Shown: in pieces, positions 11,842-23,489 of the stretch
Position numbering within the stretch: the stretch's first letter is position 1
Layout: the number at the start of each line of letters is the position of its first letter
Assembly: GCA_038373865.1 (NCBI GenBank)
Contig: JAXGGA010000460.1
Span: 62,001 to 126,000 of the forward strand
Source: Uloborus plumipes
Taxonomy: Eukaryota; Arthropoda; Arachnida; Araneae; Uloboridae
Length of the DNA stretch: 64,000 nt
Direction: 5' to 3'
Position numbers and translations under genes: made by a program
Notes under the pieces: model-generated
What the model saw: only the letters and a program-made list of their open reading frames with translations
The model's database searches: none
What the model was told of the DNA's origin: nothing

Positions 11842-12773
11842 TAGTATGTAACTCTGAATAAAAGATAAAATTTACGTTCTTTGCAAATATAAAAGTAATC
11901 TATTTAAGATTATTTTTAATACTAAAGGCTAAACTGTATTGCATATTGATGTATTATAAGTACATGTAAACTTAAGTGCGGATATTCAGTAGTTTTGAAA
12001 ATCAGAGGGAAACCCGTGATGATCACAGCGCATTCCAATGTAAAAACGTATTTTTTAGTTTTTTTTCAAAACTATATTTTAAAATTATTAATGACTTTAC
12101 TTGTCCGTGTAAGCATAACGTTTGTGCTAACTGAAATCTAAAATGAACACGTTTTAAAGGCTTTTCCCTATTGATTTTTTGTTTGTTCACTCTGTTGAAC
12201 ATCAACTAAGCATTGATAATTGCGAGGTCTTATAAACGGTAAAACAGCCGAAAGTACCACTTTTGGGTCCGCATGATTATATTATACCTTCCAAAAAGAG
12301 AAAGAAGCTAGCGCGAAACATAAACAAAGCACATACTTCATGAACTATAGAGATGAATAGAAGTGTTCTCTGGATGCTTACTGCATAATGTTGCCAAATG
12401 GCTACAGACGTGTATTATGTCCTAGATTTTTTCCAAATAATTATTTTGCTGTAAAACGCATCTTAAACGAAAGATAAATGTTTATTTTATTCATGTTATT
12501 TTTTTAAAAGACGAAGAAAAATATTTCATTGTAAAAAATAATTTCAAAACATGGTAGTTTGAGTGATTTTAAAAGCTATCCATATGGATTCATTTAAGAG
12601 CATGTAACAGACCAGTGCTGCCATGTATGGAGGATAAAGGGTGATAATTGCTTTAAATATACCCAATACTTGCTTTTTATGCATTGAGTTGCCTTATCAC
12701 AACATTCTGCTATTCATAAGGAGGACAAATTGTCCATGTAGCCAATTGGCAACACCATGCAGTGTAGGGTTAA

Positions 12774-13836
12774 GAAATTTGTAACACTGCTCAAAAAAAA
12801 CTCAGGCAGAAAGTTAAAAATATATATCTATACATATAATCAAACTTGTAAGGAAATTAAATAATTGAATACACATTGCAACTACGTAGGACAGTAATAA
12901 GTTAATGTAAAGTTAACATGTTAAGCCTTAAAATCTCAGATAAAGTTACAACCAACGGTAAATGATTATATTTGCTTATTCATTGCCTTTAGAGACTTTA
13001 TTCCTGATACATATTTTCCGGTTTGATGATTATTTTTGCTCTCTTATTTCATTAATTATAAATTCCTAATATACAACTTGCATCAATCTGAATAACAAGA
13101 CGATAAACAAGCTAATAATTAACATGATATCATTCATAATTGATTAACATCTTCGCAATAAAAAATCGAGCATACGAAAATTATCTTATGTTGCTATAAA
13201 TCCCTAACATCGCCCATGATTAACTTGATTACTTCTATTCCTGCTGAAATCTATCAACAACAATTCTCTTAATTAGTTTTCAGACCAATAATCCTCTGAG
13301 AATTTGCAATACTTGAAAGAAATTGTTGCAGTCGAGAGATAAAACACAGTATTGACAATAAAATCACTTTGTTATTCCAAGATACACATTAATCGCACGT
13401 AATTACATTATGTGTTTGCAGCGTAATCTTCTGAAGTAAATTGCTTCGTTAATATAAAGCGAATGAAATGCAAGAAATTAAAAATGGTTGCTCCAAATGA
13501 GTGTTTCTGCACACTGAGTTTAACTCATAACGGTAGAAGCAGTTTTCGGCATGTTGACGTTGATCAAAGAACTCAAGCTACAGAAGCTTACACAGCTTAG
13601 AAACAGGTAAAAATAACGAACCTAGAAACTTCCAAACACGTGTCTGCAATTTATCGTCAAATGTGTGCTTTTAGGGCTATTTTTCTTACTTTTACACATT
13701 TCCATGTCTCACCTGTTTTTCATAAAATTTCTTTTATGGTAGTCATTATTCTTTTTATTTCTAATTCAATTTACTGTAAATTGTACGGTAAATTATAAAT
13801 ATTATTGTCTAATTTTACTGTATTTCTCCTTTATTT
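12774..13836. other. Gene-free stretch with a block of homeodomain-like sites
   Basis: No coding is seen. From about 13000 to 13480 the sequence is free of long homopolymers and carries many homeodomain-type cores: TAATTA or TTAATTA near 13053, 13112, 13270 and 13401, and TGATTAAC near 13141 and 13218. This resembles conserved developmental enhancers in composition, but AT-rich DNA gives such words often, so the call is tentative. Confidence 0.3.
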
Positions 13837-14083
13837 CTGTACCTAAGAACCAGATTAACGTAAGTCCATTTTCGTAACTTTTCAGTAGGAGCGAAAACGA
13901 TTGGCGAACACATGCAAAGGATGGGACTCGTTCAATTTTAATTCTGCTAAATAATTGTGAAGGAATTTATTTTATAGAATAACGTTCTCATGGGTCGATG
14001 CGGAACAAGATTTTACATACAATGAGGCAATAAAGTGAAAATCACCTTTTTTGGACTTACGTCATTCTGGTTCTGAGGTACAG
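13837..14083. repeat. 247-bp MITE-like element
   Basis: CTGTACCTAAGAACCAGA at the left is matched in inverse by TCTGGTTCTGAGGTACAG at the right. The match continues inward through CGTAAGTCCA, giving inverted repeats of about 35 bp. There is no coding. If the TA inside CTGTACC is the duplicated target, the ends would be CCTAAGAACC. Confidence 0.68.
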
Positions 14084-15637
14084 ATTCGTACTAATATTAG
14101 TATTTATTATGCTAACTTCAAATTTAAACTCCGGCAAAATTTAATCCAGCATTGAAAAGCCAGTATATATACTGCCCCCTAGCTTAAGCGCAACCATAGA
14201 CGCCAACATTGAACAAGTCCAGTTGCAAAATAGGGTTGATTAGAAAGGAAGTTAACAAGTTGGGTGCCTTTTCTAAATACATCCACCGCATTGTAATTCT
14301 TATCTTTTTACTCATACCCCTTTCTGCGTTCAAATTCATCCTTTGGAGAATCTTAACGTATGGCAGCAACCGAAGAGGGGGGGGGGGTACTAATTTGTTT
14401 ATTTCTTCAAACTTAGAAATAATTGAATAATTTCAATGCCACAATGACACATGCACTACTAAAGAAAAAGAAAAAAAAAACATCAGCATAATTTATTTGA
14501 ATAATATTTATTCAAAAAAAATAAATAAATACATAAATAAAAACAAAAAAACTATTAAAAGTTTGACTATGAGAAAAGACCGAAATCATTTCCTGGAATA
14601 AATTCAAACATTGCAAACAATATTTATAAAATCACTTGAAGCTAGAATAACAGTAAAACCGATTACAGGTAAAGTTCTGGTATTAAAAGTATAATTAATG
14701 ACTTTTATTTTTAGATTTTTATGTAAACTGCAAGATGCTTGATATTATTTCTTGGAAAAAAATATTATTTAAAAAATATAAATCAATAGAGAAATAAAAA
14801 TCAAGAAAAGAGATAACTATTTGGTAAAAATCTATAAACTGGACACTTATTATGCAAAGTCATACTCTACTCACTTTTTTATTCCTTAAAACTTACATTG
14901 AATGAAGCACGTTTTAGTTACAGCCAAAATGATTTTCGTTTCAAAACTGTTAAATTGATTTAGAAAATATAACTGTGCTTTAGTAAGTAAATGTGAATAA
15001 ATAACATCATGAATTAGAAAACAGTTTTATGAAAATGTTAGTTCCATTTTGAGACTTAACTTAAAACTAGCATTTCCTAAATTGTTATTTTCTTTTCTTT
15101 TGGGAATAAAATATGAATCTAGTTAAATAGTTAAATGTAGTATTCTGTTTCACAATGCCTGGTACGTGACTTTAATTTAAACTTGTGTTCTATTTTTTGC
15201 TAGGTTATTAAACCTGTTCTCTTATAAAACTTTCTAATGTATATATAATGCTTATAAAAAGATAGTTTTTATTCCAACTTTCCAAATTTTCTCAGAAAGA
15301 TACATGATTTCTCTTTAAGTAGGTATTCTACTTTATTTTATTGTATTCTATTTTAGTGGGCAACATATTTAACATTAGCTTTTTCCCTTTAGATGCAACT
15401 TCTTCCATTAGCTAAAGAAAAAAGCACACTAGCTAATATTACGCCCCTAATACTATTTCTTTCTTTTTCTTTATGTTCCTTTTAATAAATAGTATCGACA
15501 TACATCAATTAACTGTAGAAGTAAAAAAAAATGATAATTTGGAATTTAATGTATCATTAGCTTTCAAAATAGCTTCTGGGGACATCATCAGTTTTTTCCA
15601 GTCAGTCTTTTGTATCAAAACACTTCGGGAGATGTTA

Positions 15638-15672
<35 letters not shown>

Positions 15673-16349
15673 CAGTACCAAGCTTTGCACTACGAAAATA
15701 GTAAATTGCGACAACGTGTGTAAAGGTACAAACAAAAACATTTAAAGCAAGTTTAAAAACTCAGCAAAAAACGTTTTTTGGCTATCGAGGCTATCGAAAA
15801 CAATCAAAAATGAAAGAAAAAAAAATGAAGAAAGGTTCACAAAGTGAAAAAATGAAATGAAGAAAGGTTCACAAGTCCAAACCAACGCTCAAGTAACCGA
15901 GAGCTGAAAGACAAACGAAATGAATAAACCCCAAGTGGAGGTAATCAGACGCGATTGCATCATCGGAATAAGGGGGACATATGCACTGAAGAAAACGCCA
16001 CAGACAAGCAATGCTTTTAAATGAAATGATTTCCAAAAACTGGGCAAAGGAGACGTGCTCGACTAATCATTAACTACTTTGTCAGTTTTTGCTTCTTTGA
16101 AACATAATACCATTCCACAAAATGTAAACCGTAAATGGAATAACATCCATTACCCCGAAGTTTTGCTTGCAGGACCAACAATATTGTGCAATAGAGGAGC
16201 GGTTGAAATCCTATTTTTTGACACAATGACAGAATTGAAATTTACAGAATTGAAATTATTTTATTCTGTATAAAAGAATTTGAAAATTGTATATCCGGTA
16301 TTAAAATTAGTTAATTTTATTTCCGTAAAAAATAACATAAAAATTGTGT

Positions 16350-16382
<33 letters not shown>

Positions 16383-17045
16383 AGATTGCATCGCTCTCCA
16401 TAAGAGCCATTTCCCGTATTAGCATCTCACGAAAGAATGAATGTGGACCGTAATTACATTGTTTTAATTTCACATTTTCACCACAACATGACAATTGCTC
16501 CTTTTCAGGGGCGTCTGGATTTCAGAGCATAAAAAATTGTCATTATTGTATGATCCTAGTATGTGTAACTTAGCCTCGAATTGTTACCACAGTTTGGTGA
16601 CTTTGCAGCTACGATTTTCACGTAAGCACCTCATTATGGTTAAAAAATATTAAAGAAAAAATTAAATATCTAAAAAAGTATGTTCAAAAAAGTATGTAAA
16701 AGCTCAAAAGTAAATATTTGTTTTACAAATTATAAAGATGTGCCGACTGTTAGCAGGCTAAAGCAGATTTTATCAAACATAACAATGAAATGATTGATGA
16801 TACAAAGAATCTCAATTCTCAATTTGTATTAAATTAAATTATTTATTGTTTTTCCTACTTCAGGAAATTGCATACGTTACATTGTTTTACATTCTACTAC
16901 AGAATATGTAAAACTAATTCATTTAAATTAGTTTGAATTGCAACCTCTTTGCCTGAAGTTAAGTTACAAAATTTTAAACTTCACTAAACCCTTAGCATAC
17001 AAATTAAATGGAACTTGATGCAAACGAAGAATATCGTTTAATTTC
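14084..17045. other. Gene-free AT-rich stretch
   Basis: No gene is supported. It holds a G-run near 14378-14387, long A-tracts at about 15642-15671 and 16351-16381, and a short direct duplication of GAAGAAAGGTTCACAA near 15828 and 15860. Open frames over the A-tracts encode only poly-lysine and are not credible. Confidence 0.5.
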
Positions 17046-17253
17046 GCTCGGGGGTGGGGGGGGGGGGTAGGACTGCGCAATTTCGTGGAACCTAAGACAG
17101 AGTACATTTTATTTTTTTAAGTACATTGATTTTTTTAAACAGTTTGGTGTGAATAAAGAACATCTAAATTCCAGAAAAGATAACAATGATTTAATAATTA
17201 TGTATAGTATGGAACATTTAAAAATTTTTTGGAACATGTAAAAGTATGGTATA
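17046..17253 (+). repeat. Tandem duplication, unit 1 (intact)
   Basis: A segment starting GCTCGGGGG and running through TTTCGTGGAACCTAAGA and GAATAAAGAACATCTAAATT to a TATGGTATA end. It is repeated 282 bp downstream (17328-17427), where the copy is split by the solo LTR and resumes at 18735-18830. Unit 1 therefore preserves the LTR's pre-insertion site. Confidence 0.9.
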
Positions 17254-17821
17254 CGGGCGATTCTCTATAAACTGGTAATAGGCTGTCCGGACCAAGTATT
17301 TTAAAAATAATAAAGTGTAATAAAGTGGCTCGGGGGGGGGGGGAGGACTGAGCAATTTCGTGGAACCTAAGATAGAGTACATTTTATTTTTGATTTTTTT
17401 TAACAATTTGGTGTGAATAAAGAACATTGTGGTGGGTACATGACTTAATGAAATGTCTGTGAACAACCTACAAAAATCGTTAAGTGTGGCTCTTCTCCCT
17501 CCCCCAATTTGACGAAGAAAACGATAAATGGAATCGCCTGAATCGACTGCGATGCAAAGAAAGTAACAATTCTTTTGCTACAGCAGACGGAAGACAGGAA
17601 GTCGTTGACGCACCCCAATTTATGACTGCACAAGAATGCAAGCTCCTCCCACGCGAGAAACATCTGTGGAAGAAAACAGTTACGGATACAACGAAGAGCC
17701 CCCATGATCGAAGGAGGAATCAAAAAAGGAGTTTAAAAGAAGCTGAAAAGTGGCAGTTTTGCACCTGGCAAGGGGTTTGAGGGAGAGAAGAGAAGTGAAA
17801 AGAACAAGACGAAAAAGATGA

Positions 17822-17828
17822 TATAAAG
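17822..17828 (+). promoter_or_regulatory. Putative TATA box of LTR copy 1
   Basis: TATAAAG lies about 220 bp upstream of the AATAAA at 18043. Copy 2 has TATATAA at the equivalent place (41956-41962). Confidence 0.45.
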
Positions 17829-18042
17829 GAAAGTCAACAGAGATTAAGAGATTTTTTCGAATTCTGTCAAGGATTTTCTGTGGATATTGGGGCCGGTTTT
17901 GAGCGTCTCTGAATATTAGAATTTTGAGCGCCAATTCTGGTACTCAATACTCCGGTGTGATGGAAGACATGAACCAGACAACAAAATAATGACGAGGATG
18001 AAGGAGATAAAAACCCAACATTTAATGTTACTTGGATACCAG

Positions 18043-18048
18043 AATAAA
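18043..18048 (+). promoter_or_regulatory. Putative polyadenylation signal of LTR copy 1
   Basis: AATAAA is conserved at the equivalent place in copy 2 (42184-42189). It marks the likely end of the R region. Confidence 0.5.
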
Positions 18049-18149
18049 TACGTAAACCCCATGTGGTGAGTTTGTTTTTTTAAGATGTGCTAGTCTTGCA
18101 TTTTCTGAACGCCGCGCTTTTGGGCATTTCACTCCAATGCAATGTACAT

Positions 18150-18205
<56 letters not shown>

Positions 18206-18830
18206 CGTGTTTAATTGCGGAATGTCAAGTGAGCAATTTTTACTATTTGATAAATTAACTTTATAATTTGTTTTCTTCTAGTCTTGTAATAATGATTTGT
18301 GGATTTTTTTAAGCACTAACGATCACGCGGCCTAATTTATTCCTTTTTCAAAATTTGTAACGTTCTTTGCTCACTGCATTCCAGATGAGGTTGTTTTTTT
18401 TAGGAATTGGAGCAATGCTCGAAGCGAGTTTTTCCTTTTCAGCAGGACATTTATCTTTTTCTTACAGCAGAAATAAAGCTTATCTTAAATATTGGGAATA
18501 TCAGTTTTAACTATGTTTTAAATTATTTTATGAGGTAAATTATTGAAGATTATAGGATGAGAATTTCTATTAATTTATTAAAGTCAATTCTTTGTGGAAA
18601 TTAACTTTTTTTGGAGAGAAACTTCTTTTTTTTTTGAGTAACATGTTTGGTAGGGTGTATTTTAGCCATGAATCAGTTGAACCATCTAGCTAAACTAAGA
18701 AACTTTAATTAATTTTTAAACTCACTACACCACAAACATCTAAATTCCAGAAAAGATAACAATGATTTAATAGTTATGTATAGTATGGAAAATTTAAAAA
18801 CTTTTCGGAACATGTAAAAGTATGATATAT

Positions 18831-19649
18831 ACATAAACGAGAATCGACGGAAGAGTGAAACAACTGCGTAATCCAAGTTGTAACTGGACGACTTGAACCA
18901 AAAAAAAAAAGGTATGTTGAGTCAGGCTCGTCAAAGTCTACATCACATAAAATGAATGGCGAGTCAGACTCTTAGTTTCGTTTCAAGGGTTTAATTATAG
19001 TACTCGAAATTGTCTTCGGAATTTAGTCTCGGAATTGTCAAGAAGTTTTATAACTATTGAGTTAAAAGTTACCATTTTTTAAAAATACAATTAAACAGTT
19101 TCTTATACCTCATTTTTCTGCCCATTATTCTTTTCAAATAAATTTAAATTAATTCGTAAAATTAACTGTCTTTTTATGAAAATTTTCATCAACCTTTTCT
19201 ATAACATTTTCCACAATAATATACTCCGAAAAAGGGGATCAACGTCACTTCATACGCAAGAAAAGGGCATTTTAAAGTGAAACGACTACGAGAATACTTT
19301 CGAAGATTGTTTTTTAAATTCCATTCGACTACTTTCTATTCTCTCGTGAAAATGTGTCAAATTTGTATGCATGAAATCTGAAACGAAATATTGGTGAGGT
19401 GCAAGTTTTTGTTTATTTTTAATTCGGCTCACGTATGAGAAAGTTTAAACTAAAGCGTCATTCAGAGAAACAATATAGAAACATTATATTAATCCATATA
19501 GGTTGAGAAATGTAACTTCAAGAATTTTACTCAAAACCACAGTTCCAGCACAAAGTTTGTGTTTATATAACTGCAGCAATTACAGTAAATCCATCTTTAT
19601 GAAATTTGGACACAAAATGTTTTAACAGTTAAAAATTGCATTCATATAT
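18831..19649. other. AT-rich stretch without recognised feature
   Basis: No gene, no long repeat and no clear match elsewhere in the window. Confidence 0.5.
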
Positions 19650-19842
19650 GGTTATGTTCAAGTTCAAATAGAGTTACTCGTTAACGCGGACATTTAATTT
19701 CCTGACTTTTGATGCCCTTAGTGGTTAGTGTTGTAAGTGTTCGTAACACGTTTTAATTTACGTAAAACGGTAATTTCTTAGATAGCTTCTAGTTAGTCAA
19801 CTGTGATCAAAAGTCAACAAGTTGCTCTATTCGAACATAACC
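19650..19842. repeat. 193-bp MITE-like element
   Basis: The left end GGTTATGTTC...AAATAGAG and the right end (inverse of GGTTATGTTCGAATAGAG) pair. A second pairing block, GACTTTTGAT, lies inward on both sides. There is no coding and no clear target duplication. Confidence 0.6.
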
Positions 19843-21525
19843 TGTTTTTAGAATTAATATTAGTACGATGTTTAATGTCCATGTTCCTTATACAAATCCG
19901 GAGTTTTATTCAAATCTAAGCCAAATTCAACACAAAGTGACTTTAATGCAAAGGCGTTTATTTTAATTATTATTATTTTTATTTTAGAATATCTTTTTAA
20001 AGAGGTCTAAATATAAATTCCGAATATTTCTTTTTTCTATAAATTGAGGCTGATATGTTACATCATAGTTTTTTCTTTATTTTAATATATTTTTCGAACA
20101 TGTGTCACTTGACAGAACTTTTATTTTCAACATAGACCGTGCAGCGTCGGGCCTTTGTAGCTAGCCAACTCTTGAAACACTTAAATATTTTTTAATGCTT
20201 CTTGATCATTTTCAAGAGTTAGTGCAAGTCATCATAGCGCACTCCAAGTAATAACCTTCTTTACCTCCCTATTCCTTCCAAGAAATAACCTCCCTGAGAT
20301 TTCGTTACAAGTTATAGTCTATTATTCTATTTCATACTCATAAATGGCCGACAAAAAAAACTTATTTTTTGTATTAAAAGGAAAACAGGAACCAAACTAG
20401 AAGATATATTGAAATATATACCGATAAAAGGATGGTCATTCAGAATTAAAAAAAATATATATGTGGAAAATTTTTTTGCTTTCAAAATTAAACTTTAATG
20501 AATCAAATTTTCTAAATGCTTTGTAAAGTTTTTTTAAAGGCATATATTTGAAGAGAGAAAAAAATATTTTACTTTGAGAACATTTAGTGCTTCAATTTTT
20601 ATTGCATCAAATCTAATTATAATATACACATATAATAAAAGTCCTTTTTTTTGTATTTATTTTGAGAATCAAGATAACGTTTAATCTTATATCGTTTACA
20701 TCAAAGCAATTTAAACCCTTGATCCATTTTTTTCCAATTGTTAATACATACTCTAATTTCCTATATTCTATTTTCCAGTATATATTGCTTTTGTGTTTTA
20801 TACGCATTTCAGCCAAATGAGAAAAGATGTTACTTTATTCGAGTCATGAAATTAAACTCTAGAGGAAGGAGGGGGGAGACGCTATTTATTAAACAGAAAT
20901 ATTTAAAGAAAATGCAAATTTATCAAATTAAAATGAAACTTCACATAAAATTTAATTTCTTTTAATATACGTTTGAAAATCATATGCGTTTAAAAGCATT
21001 TGCCTTAATATTTTATTGATACGTGGTATTATATATATTTTGAACAATCAAGATTGCCCACTATTATCATTTCGCCCAATGAATCTTGTTTAATCTGACG
21101 TCTTTGCAATTGTTATATAACAATCGCTTGATTATTGTTAATTGATTTGAATAAAGTCTTCAAAAATAATCACTCTGCTTTTTATAGCAAAAATGATTGT
21201 AAGTGTATTCATTTTTTCTTGACAAAAATAAATAATTAAATTGGTAAACGTCTGTCAATTACTTACATAATTAAAAAAATATATTCATTTACTAAACTTT
21301 AGTATAGGAAGGTTTGCTCATTTACGACGTAATTCTAACCTATAAAAACTTTCAGCGATAACATATTTTTCCAATCAACCATGTAAAAATTTATAATGCT
21401 CAACTAATTACCAAAATTTTGGTAAATCAATCAAGCAAATATCTCCGTTCAGTTGGTATTTATTTAATTTATTTTTTCGAATACACCATCTTACTATTTC
21501 ACTTTTAACGCGTATACACGGTAAT
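19843..21525. other. Gene-free stretch with a Sox-like palindrome
   Basis: No coding is supported. The segment at about 21030-21170 has several ACAAT/ATTGTT words, including the perfect 16-bp palindrome ATTGTTATATAACAAT (21109-21124), which looks like an inverted pair of Sox-type sites. Confidence 0.3.
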
Positions 21526-22018
21526 TATGGTATAAAAAACGAACATACTTATTTAATTACTGGTTCACTTTAATGTGACCGCTTGGCGCGTTCGACGATA
21601 AATATTGTGTTTGAAGGAATATTCCAAAAACCATCTAATCTATTTTTGTTTACAAGAGACAGATTAACAAAGAATATTGTGCACCGATTAGTGTTGAGTT
21701 AAACTGAAATTAAAAATTCTTTTAATTCAAAAAATAACAAATAATATTGGTTAATTATCTACCCTAACTACATTATGAAAAAATAAAATGTTACAATAGC
21801 AATTATCAACTTTTTAATTAACTCAATTGTTACAAGCTTGAATATAATATTTCTAAGTACTAAAATGCTACATTTTTACCTCAAATCATATTTTAACCTC
21901 AAATTCATATTTATATAAAGTTGATCTCTATTACGGTAATAAGGTTTTTCGTTTCCATTGAAACATTATAGTGTAACCCATACCTTAGCCACAGCAACGC
22001 GTGGCCGGGTCAGCTAGT
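21526..22018 (+). mobile_element. Helitron/Lep1-like unit ending in CTAGT
   Basis: The segment starts TATGGTATAAAAAACG and ends CAACGCGTGGCCGGGTCAGCTAGT. The pattern of a short GC-rich hairpin followed by CTAGT is typical of non-autonomous Helitron-like elements of arthropods such as Lep1. Immediately after it, from 22019, a partial second copy of the start occurs (TATGGTATA..., ACTTATTTAATTACTGG, GACGCGTT), so the unit lies head-to-tail with a truncated neighbour. There is no coding. Confidence 0.5.
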
Positions 22019-23041
22019 TATGGTATAGGCGAGCATACTTATTTAATTACTGGTTTACTCGCTTGACGCGTTGCTGAAAAATAATGGTGTAAGATGACTT
22101 ATTTTGCATTTTAATTGTACTTTCAATTGTGTTTTGTAGCCTAATTTATATATTTTAAGAAAATGTCTCATTTAATGAGTCTTTCGAAATTGAGATGGTG
22201 CTAAAATATTTAAATACTCATCATGACTGCCTTTCGGCACTTTTCCACTTACCGATATGACAGCGATAAATCTTGGACAATTGTTCTTATCCGATATTGG
22301 CTCACGCAAAAATACTTAACATATGCTATGCATTTTTCCACCAACCGATTCAATGATGTTTGTTTCGTCTCCGCTAAGCCGTTTATCGGACCGTTTTTAT
22401 CGGAACCAGTCGTTCCGATAATGTCAACTCGTTATTCAATCATCTGTTTACTTTCGTTGAAGATAGCAGCATGCTTACTGATGTAGTGTTACCGGCTCAT
22501 TTTCATTATCGTGTCCTTAAGTAGAAAATTGCTTTTACCGTAGCTGTGACTGATATTACTACTGCCCACATGTTTTACTGCATTATGTTTTTCCTTTTTG
22601 TTGGTGACAGCTAATTGATTATTATATAGCTTTTAAAATATTAAGATTGATTAGTTTATTTTTTCTGTGACATTTAATAAAAATAAAAAATATAAAACGG
22701 TAAACTTAAATTTATGTAAAATTAATACTTTTAGAAATACGAAACAATCACCTGGAATTAATGACTGGGACAATTTTACTTTCTCAGAAACGAATCTAAG
22801 TTATTTGTTCTATACAAGCATTTCATTGATTCTTGGTTAGGTTGGATGATTGAGTTCATATTGACTAATTGGTTTCTTTTCCCATAAAAAACAGATTTTG
22901 CTTTAAAAAAGTTAAAAAGAAAAAAATACTAGGAAAAAGGCTTATTTGATTTTTTTACAACTGTAAAATCGATGTTAAAACAATTAATCAAGTTTATCTC
23001 TGCACGAACGTACTATTTTCAAATCGTTTTACTATGTGCTA
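22019..23041. other. Partial CTAGT-type element start, then AT-rich DNA
   Basis: 22019 to about 22080 duplicates the start of the preceding unit. At 22230-22420 several CGGA/TCCGATA words recall the ATCGG-rich element near 49.4 kb, but no alignment is clear. No gene is seen. Confidence 0.4.
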
Positions 23042-23489
23042 CACTGCAAAAAGTAAATGTAGTTTCTACAGTATAACACTGGCAGCAGAAGTTCCAGTTT
23101 AAAACTCTAAAATGAACAGTAATACAATGTAAATTTAGCAATTTTACAGTTTACTACAGTAAAGCAGCAATTTTACAGTTTATTACTGTAAAGCAGCAAT
23201 TTTACAGTTTATTACTGTAAAGCAGCAATTTACCGTTTATTACCACAAAATTTGCTGTATTATTCTGTAAAACAACAGTATAATACTGGCAGCAGAGGTT
23301 CCAGTTTATAACTGTAAAATGAACAGTAATAAACTGTACAGTTTATTACAGTAAAGCAACAATTTTGCGTTTTATTAGTGTGAAATAAGCAATTTTATAG
23401 TTTGTTACTGTAAAATTCGAAATTTCTACGGTTTTTTACTATAAAATTAACTATATTTTACTGTGAAAACAGCACCCATTTTTACAGTG
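23042..23489. repeat. ACTGTAAA palindromic repeat element, copy A
   Basis: The ends are CACTGCAAAAA and TTTTTACAGTG. The interior holds about two longer units, each starting with GTATAA(C/T)ACTGGCAGCAG. It also holds a 29-bp minisatellite near 23135-23225 whose unit contains TTTACAGT...ACTGTAAA, so each unit can fold on itself. Copies B (25587) and C (28946) have the same plan. A TA dinucleotide flanks both ends here but not in copy B. Confidence 0.75.

Larger units (their letters stand above)
11337..12769. mobile_element. piggyBac-like TTAA element, 1.43 kb, defective
   Basis: The ends CCCTACACTGCATG and CATGCAGTGTAGGG are perfect inverses flanked by TTAA on both sides (11333-11336, 12770-12773). 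TTAA target duplications and CCC-starting ends are the hallmark of piggyBac. A decayed piggyBac transposase C-terminus lies inside on the minus strand (11443-11790), which supports the assignment directly. The word GTTGCCAA(A)TGGCTAC occurs three times: 11470-11487, near 12391, and inverted at 12738-12753 just inside the right end. The rest of the transposase is absent or too decayed to see, so this is a deleted copy. Confidence 0.85.
17428..18734 (+). mobile_element. Solo LTR of an LTR retrotransposon, copy 1
   Basis: The element begins TGTGGTGGGTACATGAC and ends CTACACCACA (TG...CA with TGTGGTG/CACCACA short inverted ends). It is flanked by the 5-bp target duplication AACAT (17423-17427, 18735-18739). 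A homologous copy lies at 41561-42683. A TATAAAG box (17822-17828) and an AATAAA signal (18043-18048) are in the expected order for U3-R-U5 on the plus strand. There is no internal gag-pol, so it is a solo LTR left by recombination between two LTRs. It is 1307 bp against 1123 bp for copy 2, partly because of a 45-T tract (18151-18195) and an extra segment near 18570-18700. Five-bp duplications fit Gypsy or BEL; the family is not determined. Confidence 0.9.
17328..18830 (+). repeat. Tandem duplication, unit 2, interrupted by an LTR
   Basis: The left part (17328-17427) and right part (18735-18830) together correspond to unit 1 at 17046-17253. The LTR lies between the two AACAT copies. The duplication therefore came before the LTR insertion. 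Confidence 0.9.

Noticed and set aside
17484..17780. 98-codon plus-strand frame, partly similar in translation to one at 41642-41869
   Set aside because: Both lie at the same place in the two solo LTR copies. The similarity is LTR homology at DNA level, the frames differ in start and length, and LTR U3 regions do not normally encode protein.
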